Source: Hygrophila difformis
Taxonomy: Eukaryota > Streptophyta > Magnoliopsida > Lamiales > Acanthaceae
Length of the DNA stretch: 64,000 nucleotides
Reading direction: 5' to 3'
NCBI GenBank assembly: GCA_030278955.1
Contig: JAOANR010000006.1
Coordinates: 7,711,915-7,775,914 of the forward strand
Shown: in pieces, positions 12,856 through 25,524 of the stretch
How the letters are laid out: every line of letters begins with the position of its first letter
Numbering within the stretch: position 1 is the stretch's first letter
Position numbers and translations under genes: made by a program
Notes under the pieces: model-generated
The model's input: only the letters and a program-made list of their open reading frames with translations
Database searches by the model: none
What the model was told of the DNA's origin: nothing

Positions 12856-15800
12856 TCATGTCATTCCCTCGTAGGATGCAAAAAACTGGGGTCCTAATTG
12901 CCGTTTCACATGTTCTGGTATCAGTTTGTTGATAAGATCTGGAGAGGCACCATTCAACTGCATCATCAAAGAAGAAGATAAGAATAACCGAGTCAGAAAT
13001 AGACTCCTCAAACTAAAGAAAGCTTTCATTTAGCTTCATCAGAGAAGGAAAATTAAATAACATATTTGAACCTCCTGTTTGAAGTTGAATAGAGGTGGCA
13101 GTGTGCGACCATTGGGGAGCCGAGCATTAGGCTCCCGAAGCTCATCGAAGAAAGGATGAGCGCATGCTTCAAGCTGGAACAAAGTAGTACCTTGTCAATC
13201 CCAAGACAAAAATAAATGCATCTTACTAGATTTGGTGCAGGCTGATTGCATATTGATATGTAGTTATGCATGCTACTTTAATCAAATGATACCACACCAA
13301 GTAGCAAAAAAACTCAGAGAAGCTCACCGCTGTGCAACGGAGGTTCGGGGAGTATTGCAGCAATCTGGAAGTAAGATCTATAGCTTCTGGAGGCATCCGC
13401 TTGTGAAACACCTACGAAGGTAAAATAAGTCACTGGGTCAGTGATTTCACAAACACACACACACACAGATACAAACAATTCCATATCACATTATACCCCA
13501 GCATATTGACCCCCTCCCCCAAGAAAACCAAACAACAGATGAGCTTTCATGGTTCGATCAGTAATATATACAGGTAATGCCCCAAGATGCATCTAGCTTC
13601 TTGGAATCAGGTACAACTTTAAGTGGAACACTTACCTTGTGCCAAGGGTGAGCCTTCATTTGAGGAAACCTAAAATCATTGTAGTTAGGATTCATACAAC
13701 GAACTTCCTCTCGTGTTGGAGTTCCAAGAACCTAGAAGACAGCATAATAAAAGCTTAATAAATACATCAGTATGCCAAAAAGTAAGCAACAATATCCCAT
13801 ATGACATATCATCCCCAATGTAATGATGAAACCATACCTTGATGATTTCCACAAGCTGACCCACAGCATTTTCTCCAGGAAACAAAGGCTACACAATACA
13901 AATGCATGAATAAGTGCAAAAAGTAAACTTAATACAACCAGATGAGAGGAAAATCAAGCAAGGGCTCCAGTTATAGGAGTTTATGATACTCACTTGACCT
14001 AGAAGAAGCTCAGCTAGGACACAACCTGCTGACCAGATATCAATAGAAGTAGTGTATTCCGTTGCCCCAAAAATAAGTTCAGGAGCTCTATAAAATCGTG
14101 AGCAGATGTATGATATGTTTGATTCACCTCTCACCTATAAGAAATATACAGAAAAGAAAATATTTTTCAAAATGTCGCTAACTGCAACAGAAGAAAGTGT
14201 ATAGTTGGCAACAAAATCAAGTAAACTTCAATATGGAACAAACATAAAGCTGTAAGTCCCTATTTATATTGACTCTGAGATCTGATAACAAGAAAAAGGG
14301 CAGCATCACTTACCAACACTTTTGCACTTCCAAAATCGCAGATCTTAACCTGGTGGGTTTGAGGATCCACCTGCAGAGAAAGTGGGGCATGTCAACAAAA
14401 AGAACACTCGCTTCAACTCAATTAGTGAAAAGTCTCTACATGGTTACAAAGGAGCATACCAAAACATTTTGTGGCTTCAAATCCCTATGGCAGGCGCCAG
14501 CAACAGAATGCATGTAAGCCAACCCTCTAAAAATCTGCAAAAGGCAAACCCAATTAGCATGTTAAAAATATGTGCTAATTATGACAGCAAGGACATATGA
14601 ATCAATGAAACAGCTTCAAAGAAAATGTTCCACTCACTTGGTACGTATACAGTTTCACAAAGATGAGCGGCATTTTTTGGTTCATGTCGCTAAAATGCTT
14701 TAGGGCACGGTACAAAGTCTCAGGGACATACTCCATAACTAAGTTGAGAAAAAGCTCATTTTGGCTTGTTGTTGAGTAGAAACAATGCTTCAAGGAAACA
14801 ACATTAGGATGATTCATAGTTCGCATTAATTGCAGTTCACGATTTTTGTATCTTCTGTCTTGCATAACCTTCTTTATAGCGACAGCCTCCCCAGTTTCAA
14901 TGCATTTTGCCTGAGTAATATGACAGATGGCAAGACATTTAGGAGGAGAACATTACAGCAAAGATCCTAGCACGAGTAAAATTCATGGATATACACCTGA
15001 AACACTACTCCAAACGAGCCAGTTCCTACAACTCTCTCTGCCATATAAGTAACAGTCTGCAGAATAAAAACAAGTTAAACAATGACTCTTCAGGTATAAA
15101 CAAGTAAACAAACTTCAGGCAAAAATAAACTGGAGGGTGTAGTTTAGCACAGATAGACCGCTGACTGAACGGGTAGGGGAAAAGCCAGTGTAGTATAGAT
15201 TCCCTGCCAACTACGAATTATACCTGCTTTGGTTCTCCATTCTTGCCACCAATCGTTGTTGAAATTATGTGGCCTGCTACTGCATCATTTCTATCCACTA
15301 CAGGAGCAGGCATCCCCTGTAAAGTGCAAGTTACAGTCATATGAAGAACCCTTTGACGGTCTATTGCCCATATCATTTAAGCCTTTAATCCTCAGTAACG
15401 ATGTTTAAACAATTCATGAATACACTCATAAGGATTATACAAGAAATTATGCTCATCAACTCGAGACTCAAAAAAGAAAAGAAAAAGTAACATAAATGAT
15501 TTAAAAGCCTCTTTCTCGGTCACCAGACAACTAAAGAAAAATGTTAAATTAAACGACAAAAAATGCGTTACAGACTAGATCTGAGGAATAAAAAAGGAAA
15601 GTAGTTTAGAAAGTTAATCTATTGCCCATTTCTAACCAGAACAAGAATATCTACTTATAACGCTGAGAGTAGAAAGATCAAGAATCTTGAGAGGAAAAAA
15701 AAAAAAACCTTCCATCAGAATTCCAACCCACAATTTTATTTTATTTTCCAATCCTACGAACTTATCCCTAATTCAAGAACAAACAAAAGTAAAAAATATT

Positions 15801-16061
15801 CACATGATTTCAAGCTTCCTAGAAGATCAGAAGGTGAGAAACTCAGACAGTATAGAAAAGATAACAGGAACAGCAATCCCGATCAGCACAATCTAAACAA
15901 ACTTCCGACCCCAGATTCAAGATCTTTGACGATAAAGGAAGCCCAGATCTGCAATTCCCAGGCTAACAAAGACCAAAACTGCAATTCGAAAGCAACTCCG
16001 AACCAAAATTAAACAAAATCACAAAAGGAAATGAAGTAGAACTCACCCTTGCGTCCGCCAT
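12856..16061 (-). CDS. GSK3/SHAGGY-like kinase, BIN2 clade
   Basis: Cytosolic/nuclear Ser/Thr kinase of the plant GSK3 family, clade II (BIN2, BIL1, BIL2), a negative regulator of brassinosteroid signalling that phosphorylates BZR1/BES1-type factors. Exons: 16047-16061, 15224-15316, 14997-15056, 14638-14910, 14460-14534, 14314-14370, 13994-14134, 13838-13888, 13636-13731, 13328-13411, 13072-13173, 12856-12957. All join in phase, for 382 aa against 380 in Arabidopsis BIN2. Residue numbers agree with BIN2: catalytic K69, gatekeeper M115, HRD at 163-165, DFG at 184-186, activation-loop Y200 in [15 protein letters not shown], and the TREE motif at 261-264, where the bin2-1 gain-of-function change (E263K) maps; here it is wild type. 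The start [13 protein letters not shown] and [16 protein letters not shown] are clade II traits. The C-terminus ([16 protein letters not shown]) differs from BIN2. First exon codes only five residues. Confidence 0.95.
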
Positions 16062-16913
16062 GACACCCAAATTCCCGGTCAAGAAAACCAATCAAAACCA
16101 GCAACAAAAAGAAGGAGGGGATTATGCTTCGGCAAACTCAAAAACCTGCAATTCTCGTAGATAAAAATTCACAGTTTACGGGTCAGTGGTCATGATTGTC
16201 GGCGAGCGAAAGAGGGAAAAGGGAAGAAGAAACAAAGACAGAGAGAGTGATGGATGTAGGGGGAGAGAGAGAGAGAGAGAGGATGCAGAGCAGGAGCTGC
16301 AGGACCCATGAACCAAACAGCAGCCCATGTGATTACAGCTCTCTCCTTTTTCTTGAGTTGTGGATTGTGGAAATAATTGGACTAGAGAGAGGACCCCAGA
16401 CTTGTTTAATTACCATACTCAGTCATAACTACTCATATTCATATGGTCAGTCTCAGTCATACCCCTTACCCCTTCCCCAATCCCCATTATTAATAGAAAG
16501 CGTGTCTCCACACCTACGCGACTTTAATTACCACTTTTGGGCCTCTCAAGGAATGGGCCGATTCCAATTCAGGCCTCATCACACTTGTTGTTTGGAGACT
16601 ATAATCCGGGCCAACAATTCCATCAAAGAAGGTATGTGGATTGTTGTGGCTTTGTTGTGGAGTACATTACAACTAGTATATCCTTACCTTTTATTATAAA
16701 ATAAAACAATTGGTTGCATTTGTTTTGAAATTAAATTACAGGTTTTCAGATTAGTTTGTGCATTCTCAAATTCAAAAGGGCACATGATTGATTGCCAATG
16801 AAAATTATTCTAATAGTTGTCTGGTGACCATTTTGATTTGTCTTTTTGCTGCTGCTTCTTTTTTATTAAAGTATTTTTATTGGGCAATTGGGCCTAAATT
16901 GAATAGAGCAGAA
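16062..16913. promoter_or_regulatory. Presumed 5' leader and promoter of the BIN2-like gene
   Basis: Sequence upstream of the ATG at 16061 on the minus strand. It holds a purine-rich (GA)n run at about 16264-16283, a feature common in plant 5' leaders. The 167-codon plus-strand frame at 16196-16699 has no recognisable domain and uses the complement of this leader, so I do not call it a gene. No transcription start can be fixed from sequence. Confidence 0.4.
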
Positions 16914-17170
16914 CTTCCTTCGTTTTTTAAAGATAGTTACGGACCCACTCAGCAAGCAGTCCAATACACATTTTAAACCATTAATAATTTAAATTCGGTA
17001 CATGTAAAAATTCTAAAAGTTCGATATTTAAAATCTACAAGACGAGACGAATCTAACAAGATCACACTTGGCTATATTTTAATTTGTATAACCAGGAGAA
17101 AACTTTAAGTCAAAGTATATAAGTGAACAGTACCCATTAGTCAACAGTAGCTAACAAAAAAACGGAGGGA
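16914..17170. mobile_element. Stowaway-like MITE upstream of the BIN2-like gene
   Basis: Starts CTTCCTTCGTTTTTTAAAG, ends AAAAACGGAGGGA, and has the typical interior of the family ('agacgaatctaacaagatca', 'ctatattttaa'). It lies about 850 bp upstream of the kinase start codon. Terminal TA dinucleotides are partly decayed, so it is an old insertion. Confidence 0.65.
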
Positions 17171-18881
17171 TTATCAAATTGGGATAATCATGTAATATAT
17201 AAAAACAACATAGCCTAACCCACACACACTTTCCCTCCAACCCTCCTTCCTCTCACAATTCAACAATTAAAATTCTCTCTTTCACACACCAAAATAATTT
17301 CGAAAATGCCATTTTCAATTAAAAAAAAATCCGAAAATAATTCATTAATTATTATTTTTTCATTTTCCATGCACATTTTTTCATTTTCCATGCATAGTAA
17401 ATGTTAGTCATTTAATGCACTCTCATTTCCTCCTATGATGATTAGTATATAAATGCCCAATTGTGTTGTTTTTTTCATTGTTCACAATCTCATCCGTCGT
17501 TTGTTGCTCATTTTTCTTCTTCCTCCCTCCCTCCCTCAATCTTTTATTTGGTTTGGCCGATGAAAGAAGCTGATGAACACGCCAAGTTTGCCTGCAATGC
17601 TTCAATTTCAGGCCATGTTTAGCCCCCTTGATGTAGAATTCCTCTTTAAATCAGGTATGTTCCCTCATGCCAAATAGTACGCTTAGGTTGTGATAACATC
17701 TCCTTCCTAATCTTAATTGCATCCATTGCAGGAAGCCGAACACTTTAGCCACCGTAGATGTCTCCGGTACCAGCTTCGACCACGATTCCCTGCTGCTAAT
17801 TGGAATTCCTACCGTGTCAAGATCCTGGACTGGAAATGTGGAAGTAGTAATACGCAAAAAAACTTGAATTGATATAGAGGGGAATTAGTGTTACCAGGGA
17901 GTGCATCTTTCTCAGGTTCTTACGAAGAGAAAGCCAGGACTGGAAGAGTGCATGGCGCCGGTAAGTGTTGGTGTGGCTTGGAAAATGGTGAAGGCAAGAA
18001 GCAAAAATCGGTCCCCATCCCCATGGACAAGAATAGCATTTTAATTGGATCGTTGAGTAGAAAGACCAAATGCCTTACAAGAGTATCAAAAGCAAATCTG
18101 CCGACATTTCTCTATCTCTATCTGTACTGAAATTGGAGATATTTATGAACAAGTTGTATTTGTGGTTTCTTTTTTTATTTTAATTTCTTCACTCATTTTT
18201 TTTTTTTATGTTTTGATTGTGTTGCAGATCAATAATTAAACTTTGGAATGGAAGAAGTGATTTTGTGATTATGCCGTCTATAACGTTTTTTCCTTTTAGT
18301 GGGTTACTCATAAATATTTATCCTTTATTGTGATACAATACTTTTGACTTTTGTGTTCAATTCAATTTGCTTGATAAGTTGATAGCATTAGGAATAGTCT
18401 TTATTGTATTATCAATGAAGTATGCAGATCCTTAATGACTGTTTTATTGTACATGTATTGAGAGAATAAAAAAGATGTGGTATAATATTATAATTATGAT
18501 GATAGTTGTCTTCCATTCGAAAAGTCTCAAACACTTATAAATTTATTATTATTATATCAATAAATTACTTAATGATATATAATTTTTTCTTTAATTTATG
18601 ACAATTCAAGTATAAAAAATATTTTAAGATTAAAAAAATAAAATTATTATGATAAGTTCCAATAAAAATGTCGGCTCAGCAATCATGGTGCCATTTTAGA
18701 TAGTTATACAATTGATAACGACAAGAGATGGAGATTTCACAATTGTTGAGCGTAATAATAATAATAAATATGTATTTATCTAATTTAAATTTGCAAATAT
18801 ATGAAGTCATTATTTAATTATTTAATATAATAATATTTGATGTAATCCATTATTATAAAGTGTATCCGTCATTATTATAAA
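17171..18881. other. Intergenic DNA; transcribed-looking stretch without clear gene
   Basis: 17420-18250 is less AT-rich than its surroundings and carries several short frames, for example plus 17888-18130 (80 codons, unrecognised). None is long, and I could not join them into a protein. It may be a non-coding RNA gene or a decayed gene. 18250-18881 is AT-rich with repeated 'tataaagtgtat' words. Confidence 0.35.
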
Positions 18882-19086
18882 GTGTATTATAAAGTCACGC
18901 CTCACACACTTCGGATGCTCACATTGCCGACAGCAGGATGGGTTATGTGGTGCTTTGGCACATTGTATTTTAGTTCGGCTTTCATAGAATGATATGCGGT
19001 AGTATGGTACCAGATATGTACTTACATTTTAATTAGAATAAAACTTCTCTTTACCCTCAAAAAAAAAAAAGTGTATTATAAAGTCA
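18882..19086 (+). mobile_element. Short retroposed insert with perfect 16-bp duplications
   Basis: A 173-bp insert (18898-19070) ends in a run of 12 A at about 19059-19070. It is flanked by identical 16-bp direct repeats GTGTATTATAAAGTCA at 18882-18897 and 19071-19086. The interior has no tRNA-like A/B boxes, and its end resembles the 3' end of the LINE at 5362-5781 in style (CTCAAAA tail). This is best read as a heavily 5'-truncated LINE 3' end. The perfect duplications show that the insertion is young. Confidence 0.8.
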
Positions 19087-21450
19087 TTATTTAAATTCTC
19101 TATCCATCATTATAAAGTATTATAAAGTGTATCCGTCTATTATAAATCCATTATTATAAAGAATCTTCAAAGTAATCCATATATTTGTAAATATTATTTA
19201 TCTAATTCAAAGTAACCTCATAATAAAGTGTATCCGTCATTATTATAAATAAAGTCTTTAAACATGCATCTATCTATTGGAAATAAATAAATAGTTATAA
19301 TTTTATATTGGGACTATAAAATAATTATTAGCTTTGGATGCTTTTATTACTATTCAGTATTTAAATTCTTTGTGTAGTGTTGGTAAATTATTTAAATTGT
19401 TTAAAAATTATTTTTTTAGTTAATAAATTATTATGTTCAATATTATTTTAATTATTTTAATAGTGTTTTCTTTTTAAATTTGTGTAATGTTATGATAGAG
19501 ATTTTTTTATCTCTCACACTATTACTCGATCATTCATCTGCAGTAAATTGGTTGAACTTCCTAACACTATTTCATTCAATCCATTCAAGTAATTATTAGT
19601 TAATTCAATTAAATAAGAACATTTCATTTTTTTTCTTACGCTATTAAATTGCATTTCTTATAAACCTTAAATGTTGAATTAGCTAAATTATTGCAATGAG
19701 TTATAATTATTATTATCGTGAAGTGAAATGAAATTGTTGGAAGTCGTATCATTCCCATTAAGTATTTGACATGTATATAAATATACTTTGGAACCTAAAT
19801 GATGTAAATATGTAACAGTTTTCGAAGTCATGTTTACATTAAAAATTAATTTATTTGAAGAGCAAAATATTCTCATGATTTATAAAAAAAAGAATTCAGT
19901 CATTTATATTTCGTATTAAATTATATTAAAAAAATATAATCTAATATATATGGATTATGGACTACTATCAATTTCTTAAAAATATTGTACAAATTCTTCT
20001 ATAATTATTTGTTACGTAAATAAATCAAATAAAAATAGCTCTAGAATTAAAATTTTAAATATTTGAGGCTAATATACATATACTAAAACTCATAATTATA
20101 CCATGGATTTACTAAAAATAAATTTAAAATTACTTTTTCTATTATACATTTATGAATTACAATTAATATAGCTACAAAGTACACAAAAAATCGTAACTTT
20201 GAAGATATTTATAATTTATAAATATCTGCTAATGCTAACTATTTTATATTTTAATTCCTTATTATTATTAATTCTAAATAACCGTTTATATACGTAATAG
20301 TTTATCAATATATTCATTAACGTATTAAATTTATTTATACTATTACTTTAACGGGTGATATAAATTTAAATAAATTTCTCTCTATTATATTTACCCAAAA
20401 AGATTTTGTGGTAGAAGTTATTATTTTATAGTTTCCATACAAATTATAGCAGAGCAATAATGATTATTTATGGATAGTTGTGCAGTGGTTATAAGAAATT
20501 AAAATCTTCTACACAATCAATTACTGTATAGTATGTATGTTTTTAATGTAAAACTAATCCAACACTTTGATTTCTTGAATTTTTGTTTGCATGTATTAAT
20601 TTGATCCACACATAACGTATTGTGAATGTATGTGACTATAAATATATTATGTATAATTACACGTTAAATTAGCACAATTAAATATAAAAAAGATTCAAAC
20701 TTTTAAAAAATAAAATCATAATCTACCAAGGCAAAAAATACAACAAATCACTTGAAATCATAATCCTCTAAGTATGAAATATCCATATTGGTAAAAGAAG
20801 CCCATCCAAAAAGAGCAATGTATTCTTCATTTCGGTCAATTTTTTCAAATAAATTAATTTTAATTACTCCTTCAGTTTTTTGGTATAGGGAATGATAACT
20901 TAGATATATAGATGAAAAAAAAATAATAATAATAAAGTTTCTCAGAATATTTCAGAAAAGGTATAAGTATATTTTAGTCCTAAATTATACTAATAATATT
21001 ATTCAAAATAAATTTTATTATATTAATAAATTTATTCAATTCAACATCATTATTTAAAAATCTTTTAATGGATTAAATGGATATATGATGTCCAAATCAT
21101 ATAGCTAATATCCATATCCAATTTAATTTAATAAATTTAAAATTAAGTTTTAAAATGGTCATATAATTTGATTCTAAATACTTCCAATTCGAATGACTAA
21201 AACTCATATCTGATTGACTAATTCAAAATAATATATTTAAAAGGGAAACATATTCATCGCATTAAGGTTATAATTATTCTATATGATTATTCCCTTTATT
21301 ATTTTTTTTTGTTTATTATGGCTTCGGTCCATTCCCTTCAAAAGTAAAAAATGGTAACCGTTAATACTATAAATAAAAATAAAAATAAAAATAAAAATAA
21401 AAATGCTAAAATCAACTGGTATAATTTGACCTTTTTGCAAATTGGTTATT
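19087..21450. other. Very AT-rich intergenic DNA, no gene seen
   Basis: Long runs of A and T with scattered 'ttattataaa' words and an (AAAAT)n microsatellite at about 21372-21404. No frame is long enough or composed like a protein. I see no transposon termini. Confidence 0.5.
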
Positions 21451-22330
21451 GAAATTGGGTTCTAATGCCATTGTCCTTCTCCAAATTTTATATTAGAAAG
21501 AAATTGTAAAACTTTGATTTTATATATGACATGCTTATGAAAGTATTGTTCATTCATGTAAGTAAATAGTTTGAATTTTTGTTTTAAATCATGTATATGA
21601 TAATGAGTTCATTGGTGGGGGTGTTCGAATGACGAATTTGAAATTCCAAAGAGATATTTGCGCGCAGGGAGGGGGTGACCGGCGATCATCTTATTAATAC
21701 AATTTTACCAGATAATTTTGATTAATTGGCTAATGAAATTGGGCTTCAATGCCATTGGACTTATCGAAATTTTATATTATAAGGAATTGGTAAAATATTG
21801 ATTTTATATGTAACATGCTTTTGAAAGTATTGTTCATTCATTTAAGCAAATAGTTGAATTTTTTTTGAATCAATGCATATGATAATGAGCTCATGGGAAG
21901 GGGGTGTTCGACTAGCGATCGTCTTCATTGAAATTGATATTCCAATGTGGTATTTGGGGGTGTTCGACTGGCGATCATCTTATTAATACAATTTGACCAG
22001 ATCATTTTAATTAATTGGTGAATGAGATTAGACTTAAATATCATTGAGCTTCTTGGAATTTTATATTATAAGGAAATTGTTAAACTTTGATTTTATATGT
22101 GACTTGCTTTTGAAAGTACTGTTCATTCATGATAGTAAGTAATTTGAATTTTTGTTTTAAATCAATGTATGATAATGAGATCATGGGGGCGGGGTATTTG
22201 ATTGACGATTATCTTCACTGAAATTGAAATTCCAATAAGATATTTGGTGGAGATGTTCGACTGGCGATCATCTTATCAATGCAATTTAACCTGATAATTT
22301 TGATTAATTACTTAATGAAATTGAGCTCAA
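21451..22330. repeat. Tandem repeat, about 290-bp unit, three copies
   Basis: The anchor 'gaaattggg' (or a near variant) recurs at 21451, 21735, 22024 and 22317, giving unit lengths of 284, 289 and 293 bp. Each unit carries in the same order: 'atgccattg', 'ttttatattataaggaa', 'gattttatatgtgacatgct', 'gaaagtattgttcattcat', 'gataatgagctcatgg', 'gtgttcgactggcgatcat', 'cttattaatacaattt'. Copies differ by point changes and small indels. Non-coding and satellite-like. Confidence 0.8.
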
Positions 22331-24349
22331 ATGTATTTTTTTTTTATTTTCATTTTTGATTGCATATTGAACTAATAATTTCAGTTTTTCATTTTAGAAT
22401 TTTGGGAATATTGTTGTTAATTGATTATGCAATAAGTCATAAGTGGGAGCTAGAAAAATAACGTGATTGAATGAGTGAGTTTTTTTTATGCTTCCATTAA
22501 AATTATTGTTCATGGTGCTGAATGATGACAAATTTATAGTATGATAATTATTAAGCCATTTTTTAAATTCCCGGTTGAAATAAATAATATGGGTTCTACT
22601 TCGTGTTTTTTTTTTAATAAAAAACTGCAACCAAGTTCTATAATCTCTCATATATTCATAGACCATATTTTATTTTATTTTTTTGTGAATTACCGAGTAT
22701 CCCCAGACTACATTGGACCCAAGACTAATCATTCGAGGATCTGCATGGGCAATTAAGGTGCCTCTCCAAAAGCAGTTTTTTGCATACACAATACTCAAAT
22801 CCGAGACATTGCTTAAGCGACTAGAGCCCCAACCCACTAAAGCCAACTGCTGTAAGTATAGACTATGTTTTAAGTTTTTTACTCCATCCGTTCCTTTTTA
22901 GTGGTCTTTTTAGAGATTGAAAATTGTTCCAAAGTAGTTGTTATTTTTAGGTGTTACAGGTAGTTATGTTATATTTTTACTATATTGTCATTCACTTTAC
23001 ATAAATGCTATTTGTTGGACATGTATTAGGAATGAGTTTAGTTGAATGGTAAAAATGTAAATTTATAAGTTAATTATGAGTTAAAAAAATATTGTATATG
23101 TGGGTAATTAGTAAATAACAAAAATATATATTTTTTTTGCATAAATTTTATTGATGCATAATAATTAAATTTAATTTATGATGCATAATAATTAAATTTG
23201 CATAATGAAATTACACCAAGCTTTTTCTATTTAAACGAATTTGTCCATTAACTATTTTGGAGGCCGAATTGATTGAGTAATATTACATTAATTAACAAAT
23301 CCATACATTTATTGAAGTCATCATCCAATCAAATTTGATTTGTTAATGCTAATGCTAATAGTAAAAATTTCTTATCGTCCAATCGGCGGTTTACTTATTT
23401 TGGTTATTTATAAATATTTATAAATCGTAAAAATATTAATTTTGTGGAACTTATTAATTAAAGGAAAAACTAATTTTGTTTATGGAACATATTATAAAAT
23501 TTTAATTTTATGGAATTTATTCATATCGTCCAATTGGGTTTTGTTAATGCTAATGCTAATGCTTCATTTTTAATTTATTCATATTATCCCAAAAAGTATT
23601 AAATTCTACAATTGCGAGTTTAATTTTGTTTACCTTTCCTATTAATTTATTATTTTAAATATATTTTGTTTATATACTTCACAATATTTTTAGCACAGCT
23701 ATACTTAAACTAATTTAAATAAACATTATATAATTGATGTATAAAAAAGAGATATTCCAATAATAAATTAACACAATTATTAAATGATGTTTTTGCATTC
23801 CAATATATTTTATCGAGCGTAAATACATGGCATATTCTTCAACTTTTTTTTTTTATTATTTATTATGAAAATACATCTTTTTGTTTGTGTTCCAAATATT
23901 AAAGTAATTAATATGTAAAATGAATATTCAATTCTATATTGCTTGGAATATTCTATAAAATAATTTTATTTCCTCTAATGATAATAATTAAGCGTCTAAT
24001 CGTGACACAAATAGATATTTTTCTAGAATTTCCACTCCCGAAAAATTATTAACTTCATTTTTATTTAATTTAAGTATTCTGGATTTTAATGCATACATGA
24101 ATGGATTGTGAATGATAACATTACACTTACTTGAAAACCATATTGAATAAGTAATGGAGTAATAAAGTTTGGGGAATTTTGAAAGTAAAGTTCATCTTCT
24201 TTGGAGGTGGTTTCATTAGAAATACTTATTTTATTTAGTAATTTCACCAACGGTACTTTTTTTCATTATTCTTTACTTCAATAAATAATGGTAGTACAAC
24301 GTTGAATGCCACCAAATCCTCGACGGCTTACTTTTGGGCCCAATATGAT
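22331..24349. other. AT-rich intergenic DNA with a dispersed repeat
   Basis: Holds the dispersed repeat at 22688-22800 and the left end of a Stowaway-like MITE from 22882 (CTCCATCCGTTCCTTTTTAG) whose right end I could not find. The rest is AT-rich with repeated 'ttaatgctaatgctaat' words near 23340 and 23545. No supported gene. Confidence 0.5.
22688..22800 (+). repeat. Dispersed repeat, copy 1 of a local family
   Basis: About 110 bp nearly identical to the reverse complement of 60896-61005. Shared words include 'cattggacccaagactaat', 'cgaggatctgca', 'gcaattaagg' and 'tgcctctcc'. A shorter, diverged copy ('cacattgagcccaagactaac') lies near 38094. Element class unknown. Confidence 0.7.
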
Positions 24350-24414
24350 AGTGGAGATGAGTGCTTATTCCACGAATGAATTTGACCTCATCTGATCATA
24401 AAATACTGAATTTT

Positions 24415-24667
24415 CAAGACTCCAGTTTCCACTAATTGTTTGGTATGCTATGACTATCAGATCCAAAGTAAGTCTATAAAGCATGTTGAAGTGTTCTTGA
24501 AAGATCCAGTTTTTAGACACGGCCAGTTATGTATTGCTACATCACGTGTAATAAGTCATTCGGATAAAGGGTGCAATGTGTTACATGAGATATCAGTGGG
24601 CATCTGCACCTATTTTAATAAATCCATTTGTTTCTATTCTGATGTAGTATTTCATAACCTCTCCTGA
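24415..24667 (+). pseudogene. Helitron helicase C-terminal fragment, module 1
   Basis: The frame around 24440-24667 carries HVEVFLKDPVFRHGQLCIAT, followed by a degraded SRV and a tail rich in aromatic residues. This matches the last motifs of the PIF1-like helicase of plant Helitrons (KSQGQ..hVG..L..PVFSHGQLYVA.SRV). The NKSQGQ motif itself is mutated here. It encodes no functional protein. Confidence 0.75.
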
Positions 24668-24712
24668 TGATATGTGGAAAAGTATTTGCAATACATGTCT
24701 AATGATAGAGAT

Positions 24713-25118
24713 TTTTGGAGGATGAAGTATTGACTCACGAAAAAATGGGAAAATATGTCCTGAAGGTTGAAGCATTGACTGATAGTACATTAGTTCCGGC
24801 GAGAATCGGAAGAAATGTATTGGAGGATGGAGTATTGACTAGCAAAAAAATGGGAAAAAATGTCCTGGAGGGTGAAGCATTGACTGACAGTACATTGGTT
24901 ATAACAAGAATGGGAAAAAATATATTGAGGGTGGAGTATTTACTGGCAGTACATTGGTCCCGGCAATAGTTTGAAAAAAAATGTCTTGGGGGTGAAGTAT
25001 TGACTGGCATTACATTGGTTCCGACAAGAATGAGAAAAAATGTACTGGGAGTGAAGTATTGATTGACAGTACTTTGATTCCGACAATAATGGGAAAAAAT
25101 GTACTTGGGGTGAAGTAT
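24713..25118. repeat. 60-bp minisatellite array 1 of the Helitron relic
   Basis: Imperfect repeats of about 60 bp, some shortened to about 44. Each unit carries 'gggaaaaaatgtcctgg', 'ggtgaagtattgactg', 'cagtacattggttccgac' and 'aagaat'. Arrays 2 and 3 share the same unit. Confidence 0.8.
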
Positions 25119-25128
25119 TGACGGGAAA

Positions 25129-25320
25129 AGTGGAGATAAAGTGCTTATTCCACGAATGAATTTGACCTCATCTCATCATAGGATACCGTTTAAATTTTCA
25201 AGGTGTAGTCTCCACTAATTGTTTATTATGCTATAACTATCAACAAAAGTCAATGTCAATCTCTAATACATGTTGAAGTGTTACTGAAGATCCGGTTTTT
25301 AGATTTAGGCCTGATGTAAA
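25129..25320 (+). pseudogene. Helitron helicase C-terminal fragment, module 2
   Basis: Nucleotide-level copy of the starts of modules 1 and 3 ('attccacgaatgaatttgac', 'tttaaattttcaagg', 'ccactaattgttt'). Frame remnants read TINKSQ and HVEVLLK. It breaks off after the equivalent of 'ggtttttaga' at about 25305, where AT-rich DNA follows. Frameshifted and stop-ridden. Confidence 0.6.
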
Positions 25321-25524
25321 CATTTTACATTAAATGCTCCAAAAATAAGAATAACAAATTGAAGTTCATGTAATATATTCTTTTAGTGGTTTTATTTTTA
25401 ATAACATACAATTTTAATGCTTATTTCTTTCATCTTTTACTTCAAAATAGTGATGAGAACAATACTCTTTATTTTCTATATTTTATATATATATATTTAA
25501 AACTTTATATTCACGCGCATCGCA
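25321..25524. mobile_element. Possible nested Helitron-type 3' end
   Basis: AT-rich segment between module 2 and array 2. It finishes in CACGCGCATCGCACGGGG (about 25512-25529), a GC-rich short stem resembling the 3' hairpins of non-autonomous Helitrons. No CTRR tetranucleotide follows, so the call is tentative. Confidence 0.3.

Noticed and set aside
16196..16699. 167-codon plus-strand frame next to the BIN2-like gene
   Set aside because: It lies on the complement of the presumed 5' leader and promoter, starts in low-complexity GA-rich sequence and shows no domain.
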